This document shows, piece by piece, positions 8,474-17,271 of a DNA stretch of 64,000 bases. The DNA comes from Pirellulales bacterium (GTDB lineage Bacteria; Planctomycetota; Planctomycetia; Pirellulales; PALSA-1355). Position 1 is the stretch's first letter. Each line of letters opens with the position of its first letter. The DNA is taken from assembly GCA_022844125.1 (NCBI GenBank), contig JALHMI010000020.1, positions 17,688-81,687 on the forward strand, in the 5' to 3' direction. The notes below the pieces were generated by a model. That model was not told the DNA's origin. It searched no databases and saw only the letters and a list, made by a program, of their open reading frames with translations. The position numbers and the translations under genes are program-made.

Positions 8474-8812
8474 ATGTCGCGTAATCAGCTCGAGCTACCG
8501 GCCATCTATTCCAAGCTGGCCGGCGATCCCGTGCTAGTAAATCTCATCGCGGAGTTCGTCGCGGAGCTCCCCACCCGGGCGATCCGCTTGCGACGGCAAC
8601 TGGCCGACCAGGACTGGTCCGCCCTCATGCGCACCGCCCACCAGCTAAAGGGCGCCGCCGGCAGCTATGGATTCGACGCGATAACTCCGGTGGCTTTGAA
8701 ACTTGAGCTACAGATCAGCCACGGTGTCGACCCCAAGGTTGTGGCAGAGACCGTCCAGGAACTCGCGACGCTCTGCCAGCGGGCCACGGCCGGTGTGCCC
8801 GTCGATGCTTAA
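8474..8812 (+). CDS. Histidine phosphotransfer (Hpt) domain protein
   Basis: 112 residues, a stand-alone Hpt domain. The phosphorylatable His is H56 in TAHQLKGAAGSYGF, the standard Hpt signature with its following Lys and Gly/Ala residues. The rest predicts as four amphipathic helices, the normal Hpt bundle. Hpt proteins shuttle phosphate between hybrid sensor kinases and response regulators in the cytoplasm. A ribosome site (AAGGGG) sits 2-8 bases before the ATG. No kinase or regulator is adjacent, so the partner is encoded elsewhere. Confidence 0.9.
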   Translation: MSRNQLELPAIYSKLAGDPVLVNLIAEFVAELPTRAIRLRRQLADQDWSALMRTAHQLKGAAGSYGFDAITPVALKLELQISHGVDPKVVAETVQELATLCQRATAGVPVDA

Positions 8813-8853
8813 ACGGGGGAGAGTTCACCGGCTCAGGGATTCGCTTGCTGTGA

Positions 8854-10257
8854 CTACCTTTTCCGCTCTTGGTCCGCCGCCATCGCCAGCGCCACCAGGT
8901 ACGGCACCGGCTCGCTCCCGAGGGCATTCAGCACGGTACCGCCGGCCGTGAAGACATGCGTCACGTCCGATGCCTGGCCGTACTGTTCGAGCGCCGCCCC
9001 CCCTTCGCCACCGCCGACATATACGGCAATGCGGGCGTCCTTCAGTCGCTTGAGCTCTGCGATGAACTTGCGCGTGCCTTCGGCAAACTGCGGCTCCTCG
9101 AACTTACCGAACACTCCGTTATAGAAGGCGGCGGCCGGCTGGCCTCGGTGAGCGCTGATGAACTCGCCGACTTTGGCCGAAAACAGCTCGCTGGTTATGG
9201 GACCGATATCGAGTTGGGCATCGTTGGGGCCAATCTTTTCGCTCGCACGGCCGTCCTGCAGGATGAAATCGACCGGCAGGACGAACTCGATGCCCTTGGC
9301 CCGGCCTTCGCTGATCATCCGCCGAGCTTGTTCAATCCGCTCGGGAGCGATGTAAAACGGTTTGTCCGCACTTGCGGGATCTTCGGCGAGTCCCAGCGAG
9401 AAGTGCTCGCCGTCGAGCTCCGCGGCGGCTTTCTTCAGCGCCATCGCCAGCGAGCCCGCGGTGAAGACAATCTTGACCTTGCCGCGGCCGATCATTGCTT
9501 CCAGGTCGTCGAGCTTGTCAGTTTTCAAACCGCTGAAGACGACCAGTTCGCTTTCCAGGCACTTGAGCATCGGGCCGTCAAACTCGCTGGCCACGTATTT
9601 GCCGAGTGCCACACGATCCATCGCGGCCGGAACCACCGTCGTCGACGTGTCGAGACTGCCGGCCGAAAGGGCTTCGTTCACGTACACGCTGGCGACCTTC
9701 GTCGCGATTTCATTCGTAAACTTGGCGAGCGGCTCGGCCAACTTCGCGAGATCGACCGGCTTTGCTTTCCAAAGTACGCGTTCGATGTCGTACTTGCGTG
9801 TGTTTTCCAGCATCAGAATGCTGCCGGGTGCGCTCGACTTGATCTGCTCAATAACCGCAGCGGGAATCGTGAGTGATTCGGCGTCGAGCCAGTCGGTAAC
9901 GAGCGGTACTTCGCACTTCAGCAGCTCGCCGAGACGTGCCGCGACTTTGGCCAGCGACTCCTCCGGCTTGCGACCGCGGTGCCCGAAGACGATCATCTTC
10001 CAGCCCTGCCGGCGTCCGTACTCAAGCGTCTCGACCATCGATCGCAAGCGGATATCGCCTTCGCCAATCTGGGCGCCCGGCTTGGCGTCGACATCTCCGC
10101 GGATCAGCACCGGGGTGCCGCTGGGAACATTCGACAGCGAATCGAGCCGCGGGATGGCCGCCAGATACTCGCGCAGGGTTCGTTCCGGCCTTTTGCCGTT
10201 TGCGTTCAGGAGGGTTTCCAGCCAGTTGAGCATCGATTCGGCGGTCACTTGCATCAC
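8854..10257 (-). CDS. pgk: Phosphoglycerate kinase, divergent
   Basis: 467 residues, longer than the usual 390-420 because of an N-terminal extension of about 45 residues and small inserts. PGK transfers phosphate between 1,3-bisphosphoglycerate and ADP. Equivalents of the family motifs are recognisable but altered: RGDVDAKPG for RVDFNVP, GHRGRKP for SHLGRP, MLENTRKY for LLENLRF, FSGLKTDKLDDL for GGAKVSDK, FYNGVFGKFE for WNGPMGVFE, and GGGEGGAALEQYG for GGGDSAAAVE. The key Arg and Lys residues are kept, but the conserved Asp of GGGDS is Glu. Read alone on the reverse strand, with no gapA, tpiA or fba nearby. It may be the main glycolytic enzyme or a second paralogue; the sequence alone cannot tell. 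Confidence 0.85.
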   Translation of the reverse strand: MMQVTAESMLNWLETLLNANGKRPERTLREYLAAIPRLDSLSNVPSGTPVLIRGDVDAKPGAQIGEGDIRLRSMVETLEYGRRQGWKMIVFGHRGRKPEESLAKVAARLGELLKCEVPLVTDWLDAESLTIPAAVIEQIKSSAPGSILMLENTRKYDIERVLWKAKPVDLAKLAEPLAKFTNEIATKVASVYVNEALSAGSLDTSTTVVPAAMDRVALGKYVASEFDGPMLKCLESELVVFSGLKTDKLDDLEAMIGRGKVKIVFTAGSLAMALKKAAAELDGEHFSLGLAEDPASADKPFYIAPERIEQARRMISEGRAKGIEFVLPVDFILQDGRASEKIGPNDAQLDIGPITSELFSAKVGEFISAHRGQPAAAFYNGVFGKFEEPQFAEGTRKFIAELKRLKDARIAVYVGGGEGGAALEQYGQASDVTHVFTAGGTVLNALGSEPVPYLVALAMAADQERKR

Positions 10258-10413
10258 GTAACTTCCTCACACACAGGGAAATCGCGCCCGTCGAGCGCGC
10301 ACGGCAACATCGGCCCACCAATGTACCGGGCTGGGAACGAATTGACTATCGGCGGCCACAGAGTGTGCGCACGCCGACATGGCGATGGAGAGAGTTCCGT
10401 AGAAGCGTGGCTA

Positions 10414-11841
10414 CTATTCGAAGCTCGGGCCGGCTTCGCTGGCCACTGTTGCCGGCTCCGCAGGCTCGCGGGGCGGAGCCGCCGCCGAGTCTGCCGCCGG
10501 CTGCTCGGGTTCGATCAGCACTTCCGACAGCCGGGCCTCGAATTCCTGCTTCTGCAGCTCGTAGGCTTCGAGTTCAGCTTTTGCCAGGTTCTCACCGGTC
10601 AGCAGCTTCTCCAGTTTAGCCGGCAGCGTCTGGGCCAGATTCGGATCGTAGCCTACATGATAGTCCTGGATCGTGCCGTCGCGGCCAATCACGATCGTGG
10701 TCGGCAATCCCTCGACCTGGAACACGCGATCCGTCACCTGCTCGTGATCGCGCACAATGGGCAGCGCCAGGTCATGCTTCTGAAAAGCCTCTTTCACGGC
10801 GGCATTGGTCACCGTCGAGTCGTCCTTACTTACGGCCAGGAATGCGATCTGGTCGTTCTCGGCATACTGTCCGTAGACTTTATTGAGCAACGGCAGTCCC
10901 TCGAAACACCACCCGCACCAGGTGGCCCACATGTCGAGCACGACCACCTTCCCGGCGAGTGACTGGTTGCCGAGCGCCGTTCCATCCAGCGTCAGGAACG
11001 AGTAGCCCTCGACGGGCTTGCCGAGCATTGGGTGCGGTTCGTTTGGCGGCGGCATGATCAACTTGCTGACGAGCTTCACTTCCTCGGGCAGTTCCGTTTG
11101 AAAAGCCACAGCATTGATGGAGTCGTTGATCTTTGCGCCGCGGAACTCAGCCCAGAGCCGGGCCAGCGGGAATCGCTTGCGGATCTCCTCCAGCGGAAAT
11201 TCGTACTTCACCAAGAGACCACTGGTCTGATCGATCCACATCACGCTTCTGCCTGCCGGTCCATCAAGCGCGATCCGCCAGCACTTGCTTCCCAGAAACT
11301 CGGAGTCCGAGAGTTGCGTGGGAGTCGACTCGCGGGCGAGCGTGGCCAGACCATCGGCACTGGTCAGCAATTGCAATTGCGGCAACTCGACTTGCAATTG
11401 GCCCCGCATGGCATCACGCAGCATCTCGTCGGACATGAGCGACTCGAGCGTCAGCTTTTTGGGACAATCGCGTACGAGCACCTGGCCGGGCAGCGACTGG
11501 ACGACGCTCGTCAACCGTTTGCCATCGGCCACACTGGTTGTGTCCAGCGCGTGAATGCGAACCCGATTCGGCTGCTCAAAGGCCACCGAGAAAGGCAGCG
11601 AGCGAAACTCTTCTTCGGGCGCGCCGTCGACCAGGAAGCGCAATTCGCCGGCATCCTGGTAGCTTTTGGCCTCCCCGTAGCGAGCGGCCAGTTCGTCCAG
11701 CCGCTGGCGAGGGGCCTTCCCGGCGCTGGCGATGGAAAGCTTGGGGGCAGCGCCGCTGTCGCCGCAGCCGACGAGCATGGAACTGGCCAGAGCGACTACG
11801 AGAGAAAGCAAGGCCGGGAAGCTGGCGGCGGGACGAGACAT
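10414..11841 (-). CDS. TlpA/ResA-type thioredoxin-fold lipoprotein
   Basis: 475 residues from the ATG at 11841; upstream sequence in this frame is antisense to the next gene. A signal peptide ends in a lipobox (SMLVGC), so the protein is probably membrane-anchored outside the cytoplasm. Residues about 30-270 resemble an outer-membrane-lipoprotein-sorting-type beta domain (WIDQTSGLLVKYEF). Residues about 290-440 are a thioredoxin fold with WATWCGWCFEGLP (WCGWC active site) and the cis-Pro segment VEGLPTTIVI. The tail is Ala/Pro/Glu rich. Such proteins reduce or isomerise disulfides or maintain cytochrome c maturation in the envelope, which fits a genome full of secreted cysteine-rich proteins. 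The substrate is unknown. Confidence 0.88.
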   Translation of the reverse strand: MSRPAASFPALLSLVVALASSMLVGCGDSGAAPKLSIASAGKAPRQRLDELAARYGEAKSYQDAGELRFLVDGAPEEEFRSLPFSVAFEQPNRVRIHALDTTSVADGKRLTSVVQSLPGQVLVRDCPKKLTLESLMSDEMLRDAMRGQLQVELPQLQLLTSADGLATLARESTPTQLSDSEFLGSKCWRIALDGPAGRSVMWIDQTSGLLVKYEFPLEEIRKRFPLARLWAEFRGAKINDSINAVAFQTELPEEVKLVSKLIMPPPNEPHPMLGKPVEGYSFLTLDGTALGNQSLAGKVVVLDMWATWCGWCFEGLPLLNKVYGQYAENDQIAFLAVSKDDSTVTNAAVKEAFQKHDLALPIVRDHEQVTDRVFQVEGLPTTIVIGRDGTIQDYHVGYDPNLAQTLPAKLEKLLTGENLAKAELEAYELQKQEFEARLSEVLIEPEQPAADSAAAPPREPAEPATVASEAGPSFE

Positions 11842-12059
11842 GGCGAGTATCCTTACAAGTGTTCGACGGGCAATCATTGACCGCGCGGGGCAATGCCAGC
11901 GGGGGCACGCTAAGCCGCGATTATTTGCTTTCACGCGATGCGCGTAAAGCTCGCTTCTTGACCATTTTGAATGGGGCCCCCTATGATGCGCTAGCACTTC
12001 GCCTGCGCATGCCGCCAGGCAAATTACCTGTATCACGGCGCTTCGCTCAGTTAACTGCC

Positions 12060-13322
12060 ATGCCAGCATTTCGCTACGGAACCGGTAACAGCCTCGAACT
12101 GGAATTCGACAGCGATGCACGCGTGACCATCTGCGATGCCCCACGGGGAAAACCGCTCGACGACGTGGCCGAGGCAACGCGGAAGGCACTTAACCAGCCG
12201 CTGGCATTTCCGGCACTCGCGCAGTCTGTTTTGCCAGGCGACCGGGTCGTGGTAGCCGTGCCCGGAAATGTGCCTCAAGCTGCAACGCTGGTGACGGTAG
12301 TCGTCAACAAGTTGCTCGAGGGTGGCGTGGATCCGGCAAACATTACCGTGCTGACTACGGCTGTGTCTGGCGCCCGCACTGGCGATGAGCCGCTCGATTT
12401 GCTGGCAGACTTGCCGGACGAAGTGCGTAGCGGCCTGACCATCAAACGACATGACCCGCGCGACCGTGATTCGCTTTCGTACCTGGCGGCCACGGAAGAC
12501 GCGACTGCGGTGTACTTGCACCGCGCATTGCATGAGGCTGACTTTGTCGTCTCGATCGGAGTCTTGCGAGCCGCCGAGGCGAGCGGCTATTTCGGCATCT
12601 ATTCGAGCATCTACCCCACGTTCTCGGACGCCGCCACGCTGGCACGCTTTCGCGCGACGGCCGTGGCCCAACCGGCTGAGCAGCGACGCCTGGCCCAACA
12701 GGCAGGCGAAGTCGGTTGGCTGCTCGGCACCCGGTTCACCCTGCAAGTCGTCCCGGGCGCGGAAGACGAAGTGCTGGCCGTGCTGGCGGGCGATGTCGAC
12801 GCGGTACTGGCCGCGGGCCAGCAAGCGGTTCAAGACGCCTGGCATTGCGAAGTGTCATCGCGTGCCGGGCTGGTTGTGGTTGGCATCGGGGGCAATGCGT
12901 CGCAGCAATCCTGGGAGAATGTGGGCCGGGCCCTGCAGGTCGCCGGTCGCGTGGCCGCCGGCAATGGCGACGTCATCATCTGTAGCGACCTGGCCGAACC
13001 GCTCGGAGTGGGGTTGGATATTCTAACCGGCGCAGAAAACATCATGGTTGCTTTGCGCGAGATCGACCGCGCTAAGCCCGCAGATAGTCTCGCCGCGACG
13101 CAGGTGGGCGCAGCGCTCGAGCGCGGACGTATCTATCTCGTGAGCGACGCCCCCCGCGGGCAACTCGAAGACCTGGGCATTCACCCGATCGACGCTGACG
13201 ATGTGTCGCGCGTTACTGCTCGCTACGATTCGTGCATCGTGCTGTCGAATGCGCAATATGTCGATGCGAGTTACGCTGGCGAATCGAGCGGTAAGCCCAA
13301 GCCGCGCAGGTCGCGAACATGA
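12060..13322 (+). CDS. LarA N-terminal (DUF2088) domain protein, lactate racemase-like
   Basis: 420 residues from the ATG at 12060. Landmarks of the LarA/DUF2088 fold: GDRVVVAVPGNVPQ (N-terminal nucleotide-like loop), IKRHDPRDRDSL (the His-Asp-Arg segment that contributes catalytic/nickel-cofactor contacts in LarA), and VSIGVLRAAEASGYFGIYSSIYP. LarA racemises lactate or related 2-hydroxy acids with a nickel-pincer nucleotide made by LarBCE; none of larB, larC or larE is seen here. Many LarA homologues act on other sugar acids, so the substrate is open. The stop overlaps the next start by 4 bases (ATGA), indicating translational coupling with the YgfZ-like gene. Confidence 0.8.
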   Translation: MPAFRYGTGNSLELEFDSDARVTICDAPRGKPLDDVAEATRKALNQPLAFPALAQSVLPGDRVVVAVPGNVPQAATLVTVVVNKLLEGGVDPANITVLTTAVSGARTGDEPLDLLADLPDEVRSGLTIKRHDPRDRDSLSYLAATEDATAVYLHRALHEADFVVSIGVLRAAEASGYFGIYSSIYPTFSDAATLARFRATAVAQPAEQRRLAQQAGEVGWLLGTRFTLQVVPGAEDEVLAVLAGDVDAVLAAGQQAVQDAWHCEVSSRAGLVVVGIGGNASQQSWENVGRALQVAGRVAAGNGDVIICSDLAEPLGVGLDILTGAENIMVALREIDRAKPADSLAATQVGAALERGRIYLVSDAPRGQLEDLGIHPIDADDVSRVTARYDSCIVLSNAQYVDASYAGESSGKPKPRRSRT

Positions 13323-14302
13323 GTAATGCCCGAAAAACAGCAACCGCCTGGCTCGAGGATTATTTCGCCCTGTCGGGAGACGCCGGTTTCGTTCCGCTGG
13401 CGCGCACCCGGATCGAGATTGCCGGACCCGATCGAGCGGCGTGGCTGCACAATCTGTGCACTAACGAGATCAAGAAGCTGGCGCCGGGGCGCGGCTGCGA
13501 GGCCTTCTTCACGACGGTACAAGGCAAAACGCTGGGGCATGGATTCATCTTTGCCGAGGCGGACGTGCTGGTGCTCGACACGGTCGCTGGTCAGGGTGAA
13601 ACGCTGCTCAAGCATCTCGATCGCTACCTGGTTTGCGAGCAAGTCACACTCGCGGATTGCAGCGGCGACGGTTTCGAAGTCGTGCTTGCCGGACCCAAGT
13701 CGGCGGCCATCGTGGCGGAGGTTTTTGGGACCGCTGTGCCGACCGAGCGTTTGGCTCACAGCGAGGTCGAAGTCAACGGCAAAGCGATGCGGATTCGCCG
13801 CGTCGATCTGGGCACCGCCAGTTTCTTCGTCGAAGTGCCACGAGTCGATGGGCCCTGGCTGGCCGGGAAACTGCGCGCGGCAGGCGCGCGGCAATGTTTG
13901 CTCGAAGCACTCGATGCCCTGCGCATCGAGCAGGGCTTTCCGCTCTTCGGCCGCGATATTACCGACAAGAACCTGCCCCAGGAACTGGCTCGCGATGAGC
14001 TGGCGATCAGTTTCGTCAAGGGCTGCTACCTGGGCCAGGAGACGGTTGCCCGGATCGACGCGCTGGGGCACGTCAACAAGCTGCTGGTGGGAGTCCAATT
14101 CGACGGGCAAGAGATCCCCGCAGACGGCGCGGAGCTCCAGGCGGAAGGACAGCCGGTCGGCGCGGTGACTTCGGCGACGTACAGTCCGCGACTGGAGCGG
14201 CCTCTGGCGCTCGCGTACGTCCGTCACGGCCTGGCCAAGCCAGGCGCAAAGCTCACGTCGCCGAGCGGCGCTGCGGAAGTCGTTCGCTTGCCGCTTGTTT
14301 AG
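13319..14302 (+). CDS. ygfZ: YgfZ/GcvT-like folate-binding protein
   Basis: 327 residues. The diagnostic KGCYLGQE motif near residue 238 identifies the YgfZ (tRNA-modifying, Fe-S cluster maintenance) branch of the GcvT fold. The preceding IEQGFPLFGRDITDKNLPQE segment is also typical. YgfZ binds tetrahydrofolate and helps assembly or repair of certain Fe-S enzymes such as MiaB. Cytoplasmic; no signal peptide. It overlaps the LarA-like gene by 4 bases and is probably translated from the same message. Confidence 0.9.
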   Translation: MSNARKTATAWLEDYFALSGDAGFVPLARTRIEIAGPDRAAWLHNLCTNEIKKLAPGRGCEAFFTTVQGKTLGHGFIFAEADVLVLDTVAGQGETLLKHLDRYLVCEQVTLADCSGDGFEVVLAGPKSAAIVAEVFGTAVPTERLAHSEVEVNGKAMRIRRVDLGTASFFVEVPRVDGPWLAGKLRAAGARQCLLEALDALRIEQGFPLFGRDITDKNLPQELARDELAISFVKGCYLGQETVARIDALGHVNKLLVGVQFDGQEIPADGAELQAEGQPVGAVTSATYSPRLERPLALAYVRHGLAKPGAKLTSPSGAAEVVRLPLV

Positions 14303-14311
14303 ACCCGCTGT

Positions 14312-14803
14312 CTATGCCGAGCGCGGCGAGCGGGCAATTGTGACGCTTGCGGCATGAGCGGCGAGCCAGTCGAGTACGCGCTCAACGACGCGTCCTTCGG
14401 CGGGCACTTGCCCTAACAGCGTGTACGCGCGGCCTTCGATTGCGCGCTGCAGTTGCCCCAGAATCCTCAGCATTTGCTGCAAGAACGCGTTTGTCGTGGT
14501 CTCATCAAGCGGAACGCTCACGAGGTTGACAGCCTCGGACGTGCGCTCGCGGCGCATCGAGATCAGCGAGCCCGCCTGAGCCTTGTAGAGCAAACCGTCG
14601 ACGTAAGCCCGTCGCAGTTCGCCGGCCGAGGTGAATTGATAGACGCGCTGCTGACCGAAGAAAATCGCCAGGCTGCCGTCGCGTCGGAAACCGGCCATCA
14701 TCTCCTCGGCTAGCAGCGGCGGCGCGAACTGCAGGCTGACCCTCTCGACGAGGTTCTTCGCCTCGGCCAGCAGATCTTCACGCGGTTGCTCCTCACGGGC
14801 CAT
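14312..14803 (-). CDS. Conserved hypothetical protein
   Basis: 163 residues, soluble, with no signal peptide or membrane segment. The N-terminal half is acidic and helical (REDLLAEAKNLVERVSLQF), followed by a beta segment (SLAIFFGQQRVYQFTSAGELRRAYVDG) that could form a small alpha/beta domain, then a long helix (FLQQMLRILGQLQRAIEG). No known motif. It begins 21 bases after the stop of the glucuronate isomerase-like gene, so it is almost certainly co-transcribed. I do not recognise the family. Confidence 0.75.
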   Translation of the reverse strand: MAREEQPREDLLAEAKNLVERVSLQFAPPLLAEEMMAGFRRDGSLAIFFGQQRVYQFTSAGELRRAYVDGLLYKAQAGSLISMRRERTSEAVNLVSVPLDETTTNAFLQQMLRILGQLQRAIEGRAYTLLGQVPAEGRVVERVLDWLAAHAASVTIARSPRSA

Positions 14804-14824
14804 GGCACAAACTCGGGGGTCGCC

Positions 14825-16111
14825 TTAGAAGGGCCCGAATACGTCGTCGACATTCCCGCGCAAAACCTGCCGGCCCAGATCGATGGCTTGCTCTTCGGTC
14901 CAGCCGCGGTCGATGACGAATCGCTGGGCCAGGATCTTGGCCAGAATGCGTTTATACATCGCGAACTTCGGCAGCGCAAATTCGAGTTTGTACATATCGC
15001 TGTAATAGCCGATCTGCTTGGTGCGCGGCACCGCTTCCAGCCGGGCCGCGACGTCGTGTTCGATGTAAGTCGGCGTGTTCGAATACCACCAGTGGCCATT
15101 GCACAGCACGTTCGGAAAAATCCAGCTATAGCTGACCAACTCCTGATTCGTGACGCTGGCCAACACCGAGATCGGAAACTTCACCTGTGGAAAGGCATTG
15201 AACAGCTCGCGGTATTGAATCAGCGAAACACGGCTGTCGTAGAGGTCGCGCCCCTGATAGACGCCGGCGGCATACACTCCCCGGTTCACGCCGATCATCA
15301 GGTCGAACGGCAACTCGTGCTCGGCGCAGAACTCGGTGAGCGTCCAGAACACGAAATGCCCCAGGTCGCGGCGCTGGGCCTCCGACGCGGCAGCTCCGTG
15401 GCGAAACACTTCGGCAATGGCAGCACCGGCCGCGGCGTCCGAGACTTTCGTGGGCGAGAAATCCGGCGGCAGCGAGATGGCGCAGGCGCGCGCCCCACGG
15501 CTGGTAAAGCGGTCGAACAAAGCGCCAATCGCCGTGCGGAGCGTGGTCGCGTCGTGCACGGTTACGCCGGTCGACTTTTCGAGCCGCGTACGCACGCTCG
15601 GCTGGCCGAGGTGAAATACCAGATCATCCGTGCGCAGGCAGGGGATGTATTTTCGTGTGTCAAAGCCTTCCAGCGGATCGTCGAACTCATTGGTCAGAAA
15701 CACGGCCGAGATCCGGCTCTGCTTAAGCACCTGGTCGGCCCAGTCCGGCTCGCGCATCTTGATGAGTGCGCTGTCATAGAGCGATTCCCAGTTCGCTGGC
15801 GTCACCGTTTCGCCTGGAAAGCCGAAGAACTTCTGCGACATCTCGACGAGCCAGCTTGACTGGATCGTGTTTTCCAGCAGCGGCAGGTACTCGACCAGCC
15901 GGCCGACCTTCTCTTTCGGCGAAATGCCCTCCTCTTCGATCCGCGACTTGGGCATGCCGGCCGAGTGGGCCAGTTCCGTGTAGTAGTGATAGCCGAGGAT
16001 GTCCGCCAGCGTTTCCGCGGCCGGATTCAGCGCGTTGATGTGCGTGTGCGGATCGACAAGCACCAGGCTGTCGAGAACTTCGTAGATCCGGGCGCGGAGT
16101 TGTTCGGACAT
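14825..16111 (-). CDS. Glucuronate isomerase (UxaC)-like metallohydrolase
   Basis: 428 residues from the ATG at 16111. The N-terminal VDPHTHIN carries the HxH metal-binding pair of the amidohydrolase superfamily, and the overall length and pattern (GVNRGVYAAG, YSYSWIFPNVLCNGHWWYSN) fit the UxaC/uronate isomerase branch. Those enzymes interconvert uronates and ketouronates in sugar acid breakdown. It is first in a tight pair with the hypothetical gene at 14803 and lies 99 bases downstream of the gene at 16969; no other uronate-pathway gene is present, so the true substrate is uncertain. The frame continues to 16174 but that N-terminus has no family support. Confidence 0.8.
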   Translation of the reverse strand: MSEQLRARIYEVLDSLVLVDPHTHINALNPAAETLADILGYHYYTELAHSAGMPKSRIEEEGISPKEKVGRLVEYLPLLENTIQSSWLVEMSQKFFGFPGETVTPANWESLYDSALIKMREPDWADQVLKQSRISAVFLTNEFDDPLEGFDTRKYIPCLRTDDLVFHLGQPSVRTRLEKSTGVTVHDATTLRTAIGALFDRFTSRGARACAISLPPDFSPTKVSDAAAGAAIAEVFRHGAAASEAQRRDLGHFVFWTLTEFCAEHELPFDLMIGVNRGVYAAGVYQGRDLYDSRVSLIQYRELFNAFPQVKFPISVLASVTNQELVSYSWIFPNVLCNGHWWYSNTPTYIEHDVAARLEAVPRTKQIGYYSDMYKLEFALPKFAMYKRILAKILAQRFVIDRGWTEEQAIDLGRQVLRGNVDDVFGPF

Positions 16112-16210
16112 CGGTAGGCCATGGATTGAGGGAGACGGACGTTGCAGCGGGGACCTGCGTTCCCAATCTGGCAACTGGGGCGGGATGTTGCAAGCGGTTG
16201 CCGGCGCTCG

Positions 16211-16969
16211 CTACGTGGTCAGCGGCAACTCGTCCGTTAGAAATCGCTGCCAGTGCCGCAGCGCAGCCGCCTTGTCGTCGCGCCGGTCCACCATCACCCC
16301 TAGCACACGGGCCCGCAGAATCACGCCTTTTTCCAAGCGGTCGACGAACAGTTCATGCCGCAGTTGCAGCCGGTAATGGGCCCCGTGTAGCCAGCCGTCC
16401 CAGCTTGAGCATTGCACATCGGCCGGGTGAATCATCTCGATGTAGCTGTATTGTCGGCCCGGCAGACGGAACACGTAGCAGTGCGGTGCGCCGGCAATAC
16501 TGTCAGGATCGGCCTCGGCCGAAGGCGGAACCACGCTCGTGAAAGAGCCACTTTGGGAGTCCGTCATCCGCAGGGCTTCGCTGGCATGCAGGTGACTGGC
16601 AAACGCGAGTTTGGGGCAACTGTCGAGCAGCGCGGTCTGCACGGAGACCACGAGTTCGATCGCGGCAATGGCGCCGTCGGGCGGGTGTGTGCCGGCACGC
16701 CAGTAGACTTGCGTGCGCAACCCTTCGGCCGGACGGTTGGGATACGTGGCCACCAGGTCGCCGCCGCGCACGTAGTGCTCAGTCGCGGCAATCTCGGCAG
16801 GTCCGACGGCAACGAGTTCCGGACCGAGGGGATGAAAATCGCTCAGGACCTGGCCATCGAGTCGAGCTTCACTTAGGCCGTTTCGCGGATCGTGCCAGTC
16901 GACGCTGAAGGCGCAGCGTTCGAGTTGCATGCGTGCGAGATGGCCTGCGACGTCCTGCCACACTTGCAT
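16211..16969 (-). CDS. Conserved hypothetical protein, operon with UxaC-like gene
   Basis: 252 residues from the ATG at 16969; an internal ATG 13 codons later is possible. Soluble, beta-rich sequence without signal peptide: VYWRAGTHPPDGAIAAIELVV, HLHASEALRM, YVFRLPGRQYSYIEMIHPAD, then RHELFVDRLEKGVILRARVLGV near the end. The regular alternation suggests a beta-sandwich such as a sugar-binding or epimerase-like fold, but no catalytic motif is clear. The extra frame upstream to 17161 overlaps a candidate small RNA and a terminator, so it is not used. Function unknown. Confidence 0.7.
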   Translation of the reverse strand: MQVWQDVAGHLARMQLERCAFSVDWHDPRNGLSEARLDGQVLSDFHPLGPELVAVGPAEIAATEHYVRGGDLVATYPNRPAEGLRTQVYWRAGTHPPDGAIAAIELVVSVQTALLDSCPKLAFASHLHASEALRMTDSQSGSFTSVVPPSAEADPDSIAGAPHCYVFRLPGRQYSYIEMIHPADVQCSSWDGWLHGAHYRLQLRHELFVDRLEKGVILRARVLGVMVDRRDDKAAALRHWQRFLTDELPLTT

Positions 16970-17020
16970 GAAAAGTCGACACGCTCGAGCGCGGTTACGA
17001 GTTCTGGTTGCGAAGGCAAA

Positions 17021-17173
17021 TAAAAAACCCCGCCGCTCGCGCGAGGCGAAACGGCGGGGCCGGAACAGAGAAGAGGCCGTTGTGCTTGAAGCTGAGTATG
17101 AAGTTGGATAAGGCCGACCGCGTAAGCCGGGATCTTTGCTTCGAGCCGTGGATTCGATCATCCTCTCTGCTCG
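17021..17173 (-). ncRNA. Candidate small structured RNA (about 150 nt)
   Basis: On the reverse strand a TTGCTT/TAAGAT promoter is followed about 120 bases later by a strong intrinsic terminator, with no convincing reading frame of its own. The transcript can fold into a rod. A 5' segment GAGCAGAGA near 17170 pairs with TCTCTGTTC near 17070, and inside it GCTCGAAGC pairs 8 of 9 positions with GCTTCAAGC, closing a further hairpin. This layout is loosely like 6S RNA, but I recognise no family consensus. An alternative is an attenuating leader of the gene starting at 16969, whose ATG lies about 50 bases beyond the terminator. Confidence 0.45.
17028..17059 (-). terminator. Intrinsic terminator of the candidate small RNA
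   Basis: ccccgccg (17028-17035) pairs with cggcgggg (17052-17059), with an inner palindrome CTCGCGCGAG. On the reverse strand it is followed by six T (TTTTTTATTT). No annotated gene ends on this strand upstream of it. Confidence 0.8.
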
Positions 17174-17179
17174 TCGTCG

Positions 17180-17207
17180 ATCTTACCATACCGAAGTGCG
17201 CAAGCAA
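17180..17207 (-). promoter_or_regulatory. Sigma-70-like promoter for the candidate small RNA
   Basis: Reverse strand TTGCTT (17207-17202), 16-base spacer, TAAGAT (17185-17180). Start expected near 17173. Confidence 0.5.
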
Positions 17208-17271
17208 TAGTTTGCCGAAAATTTTTCCGTCTCTTTTTGCGCCGACTTGCCCAACGCTCCTATCGGGTGCT

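Noticed and set aside
17008..17161. N-terminal extension of the gene at 16211-16969 up to 17161
   Set aside because: That stretch spans an intrinsic terminator and the candidate small RNA; the conserved protein begins at the ATG at 16969.
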